A DNA stretch of 64,000 nt from Lysobacter sp. 5GHs7-4 (GTDB lineage: Bacteria > Pseudomonadota > Gammaproteobacteria > Xanthomonadales > Xanthomonadaceae). A program made the position numbers and the translations under genes. Within the stretch, counting starts at the first letter, position 1. Every line of letters begins with the position of its first letter. Of the stretch, positions 22,216 to 29,549 are shown in pieces. The notes beneath the pieces were generated by a model, which did not search any database, was not told the origin of the DNA, and saw nothing but the letters and a program-made list of their open reading frames with translations. The stretch spans positions 496,001 through 560,000 of the forward strand of contig NZ_CP089924.1 of NCBI RefSeq assembly GCF_021284765.1, written 5' to 3'.

Positions 22216-22845
22216 ATGAAGACCGTGCTGGTGGCCAGTTCCAAGGGGGGCGTGGGCAAGACGACCATCGCCACCCATCTCGCCGCGCAGTCGGCGCTAG
22301 AAGGCTTGCGCACCGCGCTGGTCGACGCCGATCCGCAGGCTTCTTCCACGCGCTGGGCGCAACGGCGCGCGCTGCTGGAAAGCGCGGTGCTGCCGCTGGA
22401 CGGCACGCGCCGCAAGGCCTGGCGCAAGGGCCTGCCCGACGACACCCAGCGGGTGGTGATCGATGCCCCGGCCGGCGCGATGGCCGAAGACCTGGAATCC
22501 TTCCTTGAAGTCGCCGACGCGGTGATCGTGCCGGTACAGCCCTCGACCCTGGACATCGAGGCCACGGTGCCGTTCCTGGACACCCTGGCCAAGCACCCGC
22601 GGGTGCGCCGCGGGCAGCTGCGCGTGGGCCTGGTCGGCAACAAGCTCAAGCCCTGGACCAACGCCTCCCAGCAGGCGGTCGAGCTGCTCGGCGAATGGCC
22701 GTATCCGGTGGTGGGGCAGCTGCGCGACAGCCAGGCCTATGTGGTGATGACCGCGCTGGGCAAGAGCCTGTTCGACTACCACTCGGCGCAGATCCGCGAT
22801 CACCAGGCCGACTGGCAGCCGCTGCTGAAGTGGCTGAAGAAGTAA
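22216..22845 (+). CDS. ParA/MinD-family ATPase
   Basis: 209 residues. The deviant Walker A KGGVGKTT (10-17) with its signature Lys, the [12 protein letters not shown] switch I and VVIDAPAGA switch II place it in the ParA family of dimerising ATPases that position cargo on the nucleoid or membrane. It is shorter than chromosomal ParA and has no DNA-binding N-terminus. No parB or centromere repeat is adjacent, so plasmid partition is unlikely. Orphan ParA-like proteins of this size often position protein complexes; the cargo is unknown. A GAGGGAG Shine-Dalgarno precedes the ATG. Confidence 0.88.
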   Translation: MKTVLVASSKGGVGKTTIATHLAAQSALEGLRTALVDADPQASSTRWAQRRALLESAVLPLDGTRRKAWRKGLPDDTQRVVIDAPAGAMAEDLESFLEVADAVIVPVQPSTLDIEATVPFLDTLAKHPRVRRGQLRVGLVGNKLKPWTNASQQAVELLGEWPYPVVGQLRDSQAYVVMTALGKSLFDYHSAQIRDHQADWQPLLKWLKK

Positions 22846-23026
22846 GCGCGGTCGCCTGCGCAGCGTGCGTGGCGAGGATCGACACCGCAAACCCGCCATG
22901 CGCCGTGGCGTTCACGCCACCGGCGCGAGCGCACGGCTACCTTTCTGCGTCGCCGACAGGCATCCTCCTTTCCAAGCGTCGCGCCCACGCGCGCCGCGCA
23001 CCCCTTCCTACTCAGCGGCCTAATCC

Positions 23027-23503
23027 ATGCGCGAACTGATCCTGCTCCGCCACGCCCATGCCGAGCCGGCCGCCAACGGCCAGGCCGATCTCGACCGTCC
23101 GCTGTCGGCCGAGGGGCTGGCCGAAGCCGAGGCCGCCGGCCGCTGGCTGGCCGAGAACAAGCTGGTGCCCGACTGCGTGCTGTGCTCGCCTTCGCGCCGC
23201 ACCCGCGAAACCCTGGAGGCGGTGCTGGCGGCGATCGGCTACGTCGACCAGCGCATCGAGCCGTCGATCTACGAAGCCACGCCGGGCACCCTGATCGCCC
23301 TGGCCGATACGCACGTGGACGCCGAGCGGCTGATGCTGGTCGGCCACAACCCCGGCCTGGAACGCCTGGCCGCGCTGCTGCACAGCGGCCAGTCCGGCGA
23401 CTACCGCGGCATGCCGCCGGGCGGCGTCGCGGTGCTGAGCGTGCCGGCCGACACCAGCCTGGAGCCGGGCGTCGCCCAGCTCAGCGCCTTTTGGTGGCCG
23501 TGA
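23027..23503 (+). CDS. sixA: SixA-like phosphohistidine phosphatase
   Basis: 158 residues of the histidine phosphatase superfamily. The catalytic motif is RHAHAEP (8-14) with nucleophile H9, then SRRTRETLEAV (Arg pocket) and the second His in LMLVGHNPGLE. The compact size without a cap domain matches SixA, which removes phosphate from histidine phosphotransfer proteins such as ArcB or the nitrogen PTS protein NPr. Its stop codon overlaps the GTG start of the next gene (GTGA), so the two are translationally coupled. Confidence 0.88.
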   Translation: MRELILLRHAHAEPAANGQADLDRPLSAEGLAEAEAAGRWLAENKLVPDCVLCSPSRRTRETLEAVLAAIGYVDQRIEPSIYEATPGTLIALADTHVDAERLMLVGHNPGLERLAALLHSGQSGDYRGMPPGGVAVLSVPADTSLEPGVAQLSAFWWP

Positions 23504-24135
23504 GGCCGCAGCGACCTAGAGCCGCACGCTCCCTCGCCGCGCTCGGCTTGCTGGTCTGCTCGCTGGCCTGCGGGCTCGCGTGCGCGCCCGTCGCCGCGCA
23601 GGTGCCGGCCGCCGCGACGGCGTCGTCGGGCTTCGATCCGTTCTACACCCGTTTCGGTTTCGAGCTGCGCACGCGCTGGGGCCAGAAAGTCGAAGGCACG
23701 TTCCCCAGTTACGAGGGCGAGGTCGCCGTGCTGCCCGACGGCCGCCATCAGGTGCGCATCGCGCTGGCCACCGGCGCGGTCAAGGTCGGCGATTCCAAGC
23801 GCTACACCGAACTCGCGCGCGGCCGGCGCTTCTTCGATTCCGCGCGCTACCCGCGCATCGAATTCCTGTCCGAGCCGCACCCTGCCGACTTGGTCCACAT
23901 AGGCGGTAAGCTGCGCGGCCGTCTTACTCTGCACGGCGTCAGCCGGATGGAAACCTTCGTGCTCGCGCCCTCGACCTGCTCACGCCCCGGCAAGGATTGC
24001 GACGTGCTCGCCTACGGCAGCGTGAGCCGCGACGACTACGGCCTGGACGGCTGGAACCTGGCCCTGGGCGACCGCGTGCGCTTCACGATGCGCGTGCGCA
24101 CGCTCAAGGACCTGGGCGAGGGCGCGACGCCGTGA
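23500..24135 (+). CDS. YceI family periplasmic protein
   Basis: 211 residues from GTG 23500, which overlaps the sixA stop by four bases (another GTG lies two codons upstream). Residues about 8-34 are a signal peptide ending in PVAAQ. The rest is the YceI lipocalin-like beta-barrel: FYTRFGFELRTRWGQ, the MALATGAVKVGD-like strand, ARYPRIEFLS and LTLHGVSRMETF. YceI proteins bind isoprenoids or other amphiphiles in the periplasm. One Cys pair (C about 166 and 172) may form a disulphide. Its TGA in turn overlaps the GTG start of the phospholipase D gene. Confidence 0.85.
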   Translation: MRPQRPRAARSLAALGLLVCSLACGLACAPVAAQVPAAATASSGFDPFYTRFGFELRTRWGQKVEGTFPSYEGEVAVLPDGRHQVRIALATGAVKVGDSKRYTELARGRRFFDSARYPRIEFLSEPHPADLVHIGGKLRGRLTLHGVSRMETFVLAPSTCSRPGKDCDVLAYGSVSRDDYGLDGWNLALGDRVRFTMRVRTLKDLGEGATP

Positions 24136-26069
24136 AATCCTGGCAACGCATCGCCATCGCCGCGCTGGCGCTGAGCCTGTCGGCCTGCGCCGGGCTGTCG
24201 CGCGCGCAGCGCGATCAGGCCACCCAGATCGTGGTGGCCGCGCGCTCCACCCAGATCGACTGCGCGGCGCCCAACGCCTGCGCGCAGCCCTCGCCCTTGC
24301 GCGACCTGGCCGCGCAGGCGCTGGCCGAATCGGCGCCCGACGCGCCGCGCCATTACGCCCTGATCCTCGACCACGGCCAGGACGCCCTGCTCGCGCGCGT
24401 CAACCTGATCCGCAGCGCGACCACCGCGATCGATCTGCAGACCTACATCTACGACGAGGACGACGCCGGCCGGCTGGTGCTGGACGAACTGGTCGCGGCC
24501 GCGCGCCGCGGCGTGCGCGTGCGCCTGCTGCTGGACCAACTGGCCGCGCTCAAGCACATCGAAACCCTGGCCGCGCTGTCCGGCGCGCACGCGAATTTCG
24601 AAGTGCGCCTGTACAACCCGGTGCTCAAGCGCGCGCGCATCACTTATCCGCAGTACCTGTTGGCCGCGGCCTGCTGCTGGCGCCGCCTCAACCAGCGCAT
24701 GCACACCAAGCTGCTGCTGGTGGACGGCGCGGTCGGCATCACCGGCGGGCGCAACTACCAGGACGACTATTACGACTGGGACGACGAGTACAACTTCCGC
24801 GATCGCGACTTGCTGGTGGCCGGCCCGACCGCGCAGGTGATGGACCAGGACTTCGTGCGCTTCTGGGACGACCGCCGCAGCGTGCCGGTGGAGCGGCTCA
24901 AGGACGTGGGCACGTTCCTGATCCGCGGCGGCGTGCCCACGCTGGCGCCGGCCCAGTTCGAACGCCCGGCGCGCGCGCAGGCCATGCGCCGCGACGCCGG
25001 CGACGCCGAGCTGGTGCGCCAGCGCCTGGTCGCGCGCGCGCTGCCGGTGGGCGAGGTGCGCTACATCGCCGACTCGCCGGAGAAGCACCGCGGTAACGGC
25101 ATCGACGGCGCCCAGGCTTCGGATTCGCTGCGCGGGCTGATCGAATCGGCGCAGCGCGAGGTGCTGCTGCAAACGCCGTACCTGGTGCTGTCCGACGCCG
25201 CGCAGGATCTGTTCCGCGAACTGCGCAAACGCCCTGAGCCGCCGCGCGTGATCGTGTCCACCAACAGCCTCGCCGCGACCGACGCCTTCATCGCCTACGC
25301 GCTGTCGTACAAGTACAAGCGCCGCTACCTGCGCGAGTTCGGTTTCGACATCTACGAATACAAGCCGTTCCCGGCCGACGCGCCGATCGACATCGCCGCC
25401 ACCGGCGCGCGCCTGCCCGATCTGGGCCTGGACGATCTGCCGCCGCAGCCCGATCCCGAGCAACTGCGCCGCGAGCGCCCCGACCGCTCCAGCGTGGTCT
25501 CGCGCACCCAGTACCGCACGCCGCTGTCGCGCGAGTACGCGGCCATGCGCTACGCGCGCCGGCGTTCCAACGAACCGGTGCCGCTCAAGCGCGCCGGCGT
25601 ACGCATCGGCATGCACGCCAAGTCGATGGTGATCGACGAGCGCATCGGCGTGGTCGGCACGCACAACTTCGATCCGCGCGGCGACCGCTACAACACCGAG
25701 AGCGCGGTGGTGATCGACGACGCCGAATTCGCCGCCGAGCTGGCCGCCAGCATCCGCCGCGACATCGCGCCGGCCAATTCGTGGGTGATCGCGCGCCGCG
25801 ACAAGCCGCCGGTGTTCTCGGGCCTGGAGTATTCGATCACCAAGATCTCCGAACACCTGCCGCTGTTCGACCTGTGGCCGGTGCGCTACGCGACCAGCTA
25901 CGAATTCGTGCCCGGGCCGAACTGCCCGCACCCGCTGTACCGCAATCAGCCGGGCTTCCGCGCCTGCTACCGCCCGGTCGGCGACTTCCCCGAGGTCAGC
26001 CTGGGGCCCAAGCGCCTGATCACGCGCATGTTCACCGCGTTCGGGGCGGGGTTGGCGCCGATTTTGTAA
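24132..26069 (+). CDS. Phospholipase D-family lipoprotein (cardiolipin synthase-like)
   Basis: 645 residues from GTG 24132. A lipoprotein signal with lipobox LSAC (Cys19) anchors it to a membrane. Two HKD motifs are complete: H191-K193-D198 (MHTKLLLVDG) and H495-K497-D502 (MHAKSMVIDE). The size and long spacing resemble ClsC-type cardiolipin synthases and other periplasmic PLD proteins that transfer phosphatidyl groups. A ~70-residue Pro/Asp-rich insertion sits before HKD2. It is the third gene of a coupled operon (sixA, yceI, pld; two GTGA overlaps). Whether it makes or degrades phospholipid cannot be told from sequence. Confidence 0.88.
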   Translation: MKSWQRIAIAALALSLSACAGLSRAQRDQATQIVVAARSTQIDCAAPNACAQPSPLRDLAAQALAESAPDAPRHYALILDHGQDALLARVNLIRSATTAIDLQTYIYDEDDAGRLVLDELVAAARRGVRVRLLLDQLAALKHIETLAALSGAHANFEVRLYNPVLKRARITYPQYLLAAACCWRRLNQRMHTKLLLVDGAVGITGGRNYQDDYYDWDDEYNFRDRDLLVAGPTAQVMDQDFVRFWDDRRSVPVERLKDVGTFLIRGGVPTLAPAQFERPARAQAMRRDAGDAELVRQRLVARALPVGEVRYIADSPEKHRGNGIDGAQASDSLRGLIESAQREVLLQTPYLVLSDAAQDLFRELRKRPEPPRVIVSTNSLAATDAFIAYALSYKYKRRYLREFGFDIYEYKPFPADAPIDIAATGARLPDLGLDDLPPQPDPEQLRRERPDRSSVVSRTQYRTPLSREYAAMRYARRRSNEPVPLKRAGVRIGMHAKSMVIDERIGVVGTHNFDPRGDRYNTESAVVIDDAEFAAELAASIRRDIAPANSWVIARRDKPPVFSGLEYSITKISEHLPLFDLWPVRYATSYEFVPGPNCPHPLYRNQPGFRACYRPVGDFPEVSLGPKRLITRMFTAFGAGLAPIL

Positions 26070-26100
26070 GCGCGGGCGTCGCGGCTGGCGGCGCTGAGAG

Positions 26101-26264
26101 CAAAAGCGAATCCCCGCGAGCCCCCCTTTTTCAAAAGGGGGAGCCAAGCCTGTCCGCCGCTTTTTAGAGCGCGCCGCGACTGGACCAACTTCTCCTGCCA
26201 CCGCCGCCGCCCTTACCCGAAGCCGATTCCCCCCTTTGAAAAAGGGGGGTCAGGGGGGATTTGC
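26101..26264. repeat. Two inverted copies of the CCCCTTTGAAAAAGGGG/GGATTTGC repeat
   Basis: Copy d (26101-26143) is inverted and copy e (26228-26264) direct, repeating the arrangement seen at 15.3 kb. Together they fill most of the 447 bp between the PLD gene (end 26069) and the next small gene (26517); the remainder shows no gene. Confidence 0.8.
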
Positions 26265-26516
26265 CTTTGCTTTTAGCCTCCAGCCCCCCCTCCAGCCCCG
26301 TCACATCCCCCGGCATAGGTCGTCAGTCATGGGCAACCCAATGCAACCACCGGCCCGCAAACCTCATCTCTATCAACAAGTTCCAGTGTTGCAGGCCCCG
26401 CCCAAACAGTAGGTCTTCGGTGGGGTGACTTCCGGCATATGGAACAAGAGATCAGGTGTTGTACTCTACCAACACACCGAAGCACTATCACTCCCCCACC
26501 GACCCAGGACACCGCC

Positions 26517-26708
26517 ATGAACGTCTCCAAGCTCTTCGACCGCAACGCCGCTTCCTCGAACGCCCCGGCCCGTACGGCCCCGGTCGCTCCCGCCCGCCAC
26601 GTCCACCGCGAACGCGACTTCGGCGTCGGCTACGGCAACAGCAGCGGTTACGCCAGCAGCCGTCGCTACACCAACGACTGGGCGCAGCCCCGCTTCCGCT
26701 TCGCGTAA
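26517..26708 (+). CDS. Small basic hypothetical protein
   Basis: 63 residues from ATG 26517 (AGGAC Shine-Dalgarno nine bases before). The N-terminus is MNVSKLFDRNAAS, followed by a Pro/Ala hinge and a C-terminal part rich in Arg, Tyr, Ser and Gly (RERDFGVGYGNSSGYASSRR). It has no Cys or membrane segment and looks disordered. A hairpin with a T-run 140 bp downstream supports a short monocistronic transcript. I do not recognise the family; it could be an RNA-binding or stress-induced small protein, but that is a guess. Confidence 0.6.
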   Translation: MNVSKLFDRNAASSNAPARTAPVAPARHVHRERDFGVGYGNSSGYASSRRYTNDWAQPRFRFA

Positions 26709-26847
26709 GTCCCGGTGACGTCTTGGTCGAGTGTCGGTCCGCTTCCTAGTGCCGCGACCGGCGTACTGCGCCCCTCTCCTCGCAGTGCGCCGGTCCAACG
26801 GCCCAGCCCGCCGACGGCAAGCCCCAACCGCACCACCCCACCCCCTA

Positions 26848-26908
26848 AACGCAGGGCAGCCGCGATTCCAGGCTAAGGAATCCCCGGCGCACCCTGCGTT
26901 CTTTTTTT
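26848..26908 (+). terminator. Nested hairpin terminator
   Basis: AACGCAGGG (26848-26856) pairs with CCCTGCGTT (26892-26900), with an inner GATTCC/GGAATC stem, followed by CTTTTTTT. It would end the transcript of the small gene before the thioesterase gene. Confidence 0.75.
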
Positions 26909-26941
26909 GGGCCACCGCCGCGCCTGGGCTATCGTGACGGC

Positions 26942-27376
26942 ATGAGCGCCGCCGACCGCCCCGTGTTCCGCAAACCCAGCACCCTCGAGCAGCTCAACGC
27001 CAGCTCGCGCAACACCGCGATGGAGCCGCTGGGCATCGTCTTTACCGAAATCGGTCCCGACTACCTGCGCGCGACCATGCCGGTCGACGCCCGCACCCAT
27101 CAGCCCTACGGCCTGCTGCACGGCGGCGCCTCGGTGCTGCTGGCCGAAACCCTGGGCAGCTCCGCCGGCATGATGGCGGTGGGCGAGGGCCAGGGCGTGG
27201 TCGGCATCGAGATCAACGCCAACCACCTGCGCGGCGTGCGCGAGGGCACGGTCACCGGCACCGCGCGGCCGCTGCACGTGGGCGGCCGCACCCAGGTCTG
27301 GGAGATCCGGATCGAGGACGAAGCCGCGCGCCTGGTCTGCATCTCGCGCCTGACCGTGGCGGTGATCGCGATCTGA
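26942..27376 (+). CDS. Hotdog-fold acyl-CoA thioesterase (YdiI/PaaI type)
   Basis: 144 residues. The hotdog helix motif YGLLHGGASVLLAETLGS (57-74) contains the catalytic Glu of LLAETLG and the HGG backbone loop found in YdiI/MenI. The family hydrolyses aromatic and fatty acyl-CoA thioesters in the cytoplasm. In enterobacteria YdiI acts in menaquinone synthesis, but xanthomonads use ubiquinone, so a general acyl-CoA housekeeping role is more likely. The PlsC-type gene starts 67 bp downstream. Confidence 0.88.
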   Translation: MSAADRPVFRKPSTLEQLNASSRNTAMEPLGIVFTEIGPDYLRATMPVDARTHQPYGLLHGGASVLLAETLGSSAGMMAVGEGQGVVGIEINANHLRGVREGTVTGTARPLHVGGRTQVWEIRIEDEAARLVCISRLTVAVIAI

Positions 27377-27443
27377 ACCTGCGCCAGCGGCGATCCGCGC
27401 GCCGCGCTCGCCACGCCCTCGGCGCTTCGGTATCGTGCACAGG

Positions 27444-28250
27444 ATGAATGCGCCGTCTCCCCACGCCGGCGCGGCCGCGCGCCCTGGCGCGTCGTCCGCG
27501 CGCGCGCTGCGTTACCTATTGCGTGTGCCGCTGCTGACGTGGCACCTGCTGATCGACCTGCCGCTGGTGTTGCTGGTGATGAACCCGTTGACCGCGGGCA
27601 TCCGGGTCGGAGACGAGCGCCTGGAACACCGCGCGATCCGCGCCTGGTCGGCCGGTTTGATGCGCATCTTCGGTTTCCGCCTGAGCCGGGTCGGCACGCC
27701 GCTGCCGGGCGCGGCGATGTTCGTCGCCAACCACGTCAGCTGGATCGACATCGAGGCGCTGCACAGCCAGCGCATGATGGGCTTCGTCGCCAAGCGCGAA
27801 ATCTCCGGCTGGCCGGTGGTGGGTTGGCTGGCCGCGCGCGGCGAGACCATCTTCCATCACCGCGGCAGCACCGAATCGCTGGGCGGCGTGCTGCACGAGA
27901 TGCTGGCGCGCCTACGCGCGGGCCGTTCGGTGGGCGTGTTCCCCGAAGGCGGCACCCGCGGCGGCGGCGAGATCGGCCCCTTCCATGCGCGCATCTTCCT
28001 GGCCGCGGTCGAGGCCGGCGTGCCGGTGCAGCCGGTCGCGCTGTGCTACGGCGAGGGCGGCAGCGCCCAGGCCGTGGTCGCGTTCCAGCACCGCGAGAGT
28101 TTCTTCGCCAACTTCGTGCGCCTGCTCGGCGAGCCCTCGCGCAGCGCCACGATCCACTTCCTGCAGCCGATCCTGCCCGGCGAGACCGACGGCCGCCGCC
28201 GCATCGCCGACCTCGCGCGCCAGCGCATCGTCGAAGCGATGGAGCGTTGA
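27444..28250 (+). CDS. PlsC-like 1-acylglycerol-3-phosphate acyltransferase
   Basis: 268 residues from ATG 27444 (a GTG at 27435 is also possible). A hydrophobic segment at about 26-48 anchors it to the inner membrane. The acyltransferase block I HX4D motif is H97-D102 in ANHVSWID, and block III is FPEGGTR (166-172). These are the marks of the PlsC family, which acylates lysophosphatidic acid. Short members outside the main plsC locus may act on ornithine or other lysolipids (OlsA-like). Cytoplasmic face, membrane bound. Confidence 0.88.
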   Translation: MNAPSPHAGAAARPGASSARALRYLLRVPLLTWHLLIDLPLVLLVMNPLTAGIRVGDERLEHRAIRAWSAGLMRIFGFRLSRVGTPLPGAAMFVANHVSWIDIEALHSQRMMGFVAKREISGWPVVGWLAARGETIFHHRGSTESLGGVLHEMLARLRAGRSVGVFPEGGTRGGGEIGPFHARIFLAAVEAGVPVQPVALCYGEGGSAQAVVAFQHRESFFANFVRLLGEPSRSATIHFLQPILPGETDGRRRIADLARQRIVEAMER

Positions 28251-28274
28251 ACGTCGGGCGCGCCGATCCTTAGG

Positions 28275-29300
28275 ATGGACGCGCATGCCGCCATGGGCCG
28301 CCCGCCGATGCTGACCGCCGCCGACTACCGTCCGCCGCGCTGGTTGCGCAACGCGCACCTGCAGTCGGTGCTGGGCTCCAGTCCGCTGCGCCGCCGCCGC
28401 GCCGAACGCCGCCTGGCCGAGCTGGGCGCGACCACCACCGCGCACCTGATCGACGGCGGCGACGGCGTGCGCCTGCAGGGCCTGCACAGCGTCGTGCCCG
28501 GCGCCGAACCGCGCGGTCTGGTGCTGCTGCTGCACGGCTGGGAAGGCAGCGCCGATTCCAACTACATGCGCATGACCGCGGCGCAGTTGCTCGGCCGCGG
28601 CTTCGAGGTGTTCCGGCTCAACTTCCGCGATCACGGCGACACCCACCACCTCAACGAAGGCCTGTTCCACTCCAACCGCATCGGCGAAGTGCTGCACGCG
28701 GCCTGCGACGTCGCCCGCCGCTTTCCGCGCCGGCCGATGTCGGTGGCCGGCTACTCGCTGGGCGGCAACTTCGCCCTGCGCCTGGCCCTGCAGGCGCCCG
28801 AGGCCGGCCTGCCGCTGACCCACGCCGCGGCGGTCTGCCCGGTGCTGGATCCGGCGCGGACCATGGATTCGATGGAGCAGGGACTGCCGCTGTACCTGTG
28901 GTACTTCGAGCGCAAATGGCGCGGCTCGCTGGCGCGCAAGCGCGAGCTGTTCCCGCAGTTCCACGATTTCGACGACCGCACCCTGGGCCTGCGCATGCGC
29001 CCGCTGACCCAGTGGATGGTCGAGCGCCACACCGACTACGGCACCCTGGACCGCTACTTCGAAGGCTATTCGGTCGCCGCCGACCGGCTCTCGCGGCTGC
29101 AGGTGCCGGTCAGCATCCTGATGGCCGAGGACGACCCGGTGATCCCGGTCGAAGGCTTCCGCGCGCTCAAGCTGCCGCCCAACGCCCGCCTGGAGATCGC
29201 GCCCTGGGGCGGGCATTGCGGATTTTTGGAGAGCGCGCGCCTGGACGGGTTCGCCGAGCGCTGGATCGCGGACTGCCTGGAGGCGGCCGCGTCGGCCTGA
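28275..29300 (+). CDS. YheT-family alpha/beta hydrolase
   Basis: 341 residues (start uncertain: in-frame ATGs at 28275, 28293 and 28311). The fold shows the oxyanion loop LLLHGWEGSADSNYMR, the nucleophile elbow GYSLGGNF, an acidic residue in AEDDPVIP and the catalytic His in WGGHCGF. The N-terminal YRPPRWLRNAHLQSVLGS is typical of YheT/EMB8 proteins, esterases of unknown substrate. It follows the acyltransferase by 24 bp in the same direction, suggesting a lipid-related operon. Confidence 0.87.
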   Translation: MDAHAAMGRPPMLTAADYRPPRWLRNAHLQSVLGSSPLRRRRAERRLAELGATTTAHLIDGGDGVRLQGLHSVVPGAEPRGLVLLLHGWEGSADSNYMRMTAAQLLGRGFEVFRLNFRDHGDTHHLNEGLFHSNRIGEVLHAACDVARRFPRRPMSVAGYSLGGNFALRLALQAPEAGLPLTHAAAVCPVLDPARTMDSMEQGLPLYLWYFERKWRGSLARKRELFPQFHDFDDRTLGLRMRPLTQWMVERHTDYGTLDRYFEGYSVAADRLSRLQVPVSILMAEDDPVIPVEGFRALKLPPNARLEIAPWGGHCGFLESARLDGFAERWIADCLEAAASA

Positions 29301-29334
29301 GGCGCTGCGCAGCGGCCGCCGGCTCCTGATGTTC

Positions 29335-29448
29335 CCTTCTCCCGTGGGAGAAGGTGGCGCGCAGCGCCGGATGAGGGTTCGGGGCGAGGCGGGAGCGATG
29401 CGCCCGAGTCGGACCCTCACCCCAACCCCTCTCCCATTGGGAGAGGGG
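29335..29448. repeat. Pair of CTCCC..GGGAG hairpin repeats
   Basis: CCTTCTCCCGTGGGAGAAGG (29335-29354) and a second hairpin at 29426-29448 (CCCCTCTCCC, ATT, then its complement) are joined by related arms (GATGAGGGTT against ACCCTCACCCC). This is a bacterial intergenic mosaic repeat between tandem genes. Confidence 0.8.
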
Positions 29449-29515
29449 CTCGATACGCGGAAGTTTCAGCCGGTGCGCTCGCGGCTGGCAGCCCATACGC
29501 CGCCCCTCACCCCGC

Positions 29516-29521
29516 TACAAT
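29516..29521 (+). promoter_or_regulatory. Probable -10 box TACAAT
   Basis: TACAAT stands 29 bp before the ATG of the TPR/sulfotransferase gene. No good -35 is visible. It also argues that the in-frame ATG at 29520 inside it is not the start. Confidence 0.45.
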
Positions 29522-29549
29522 GCGGGTTTGGCCTGAAGTCGCGAATCCC

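Noticed and set aside
22216..22845. Plasmid partition locus
   Set aside because: There is a ParA-like ATPase but no parB gene, centromere-like repeat or replication gene.
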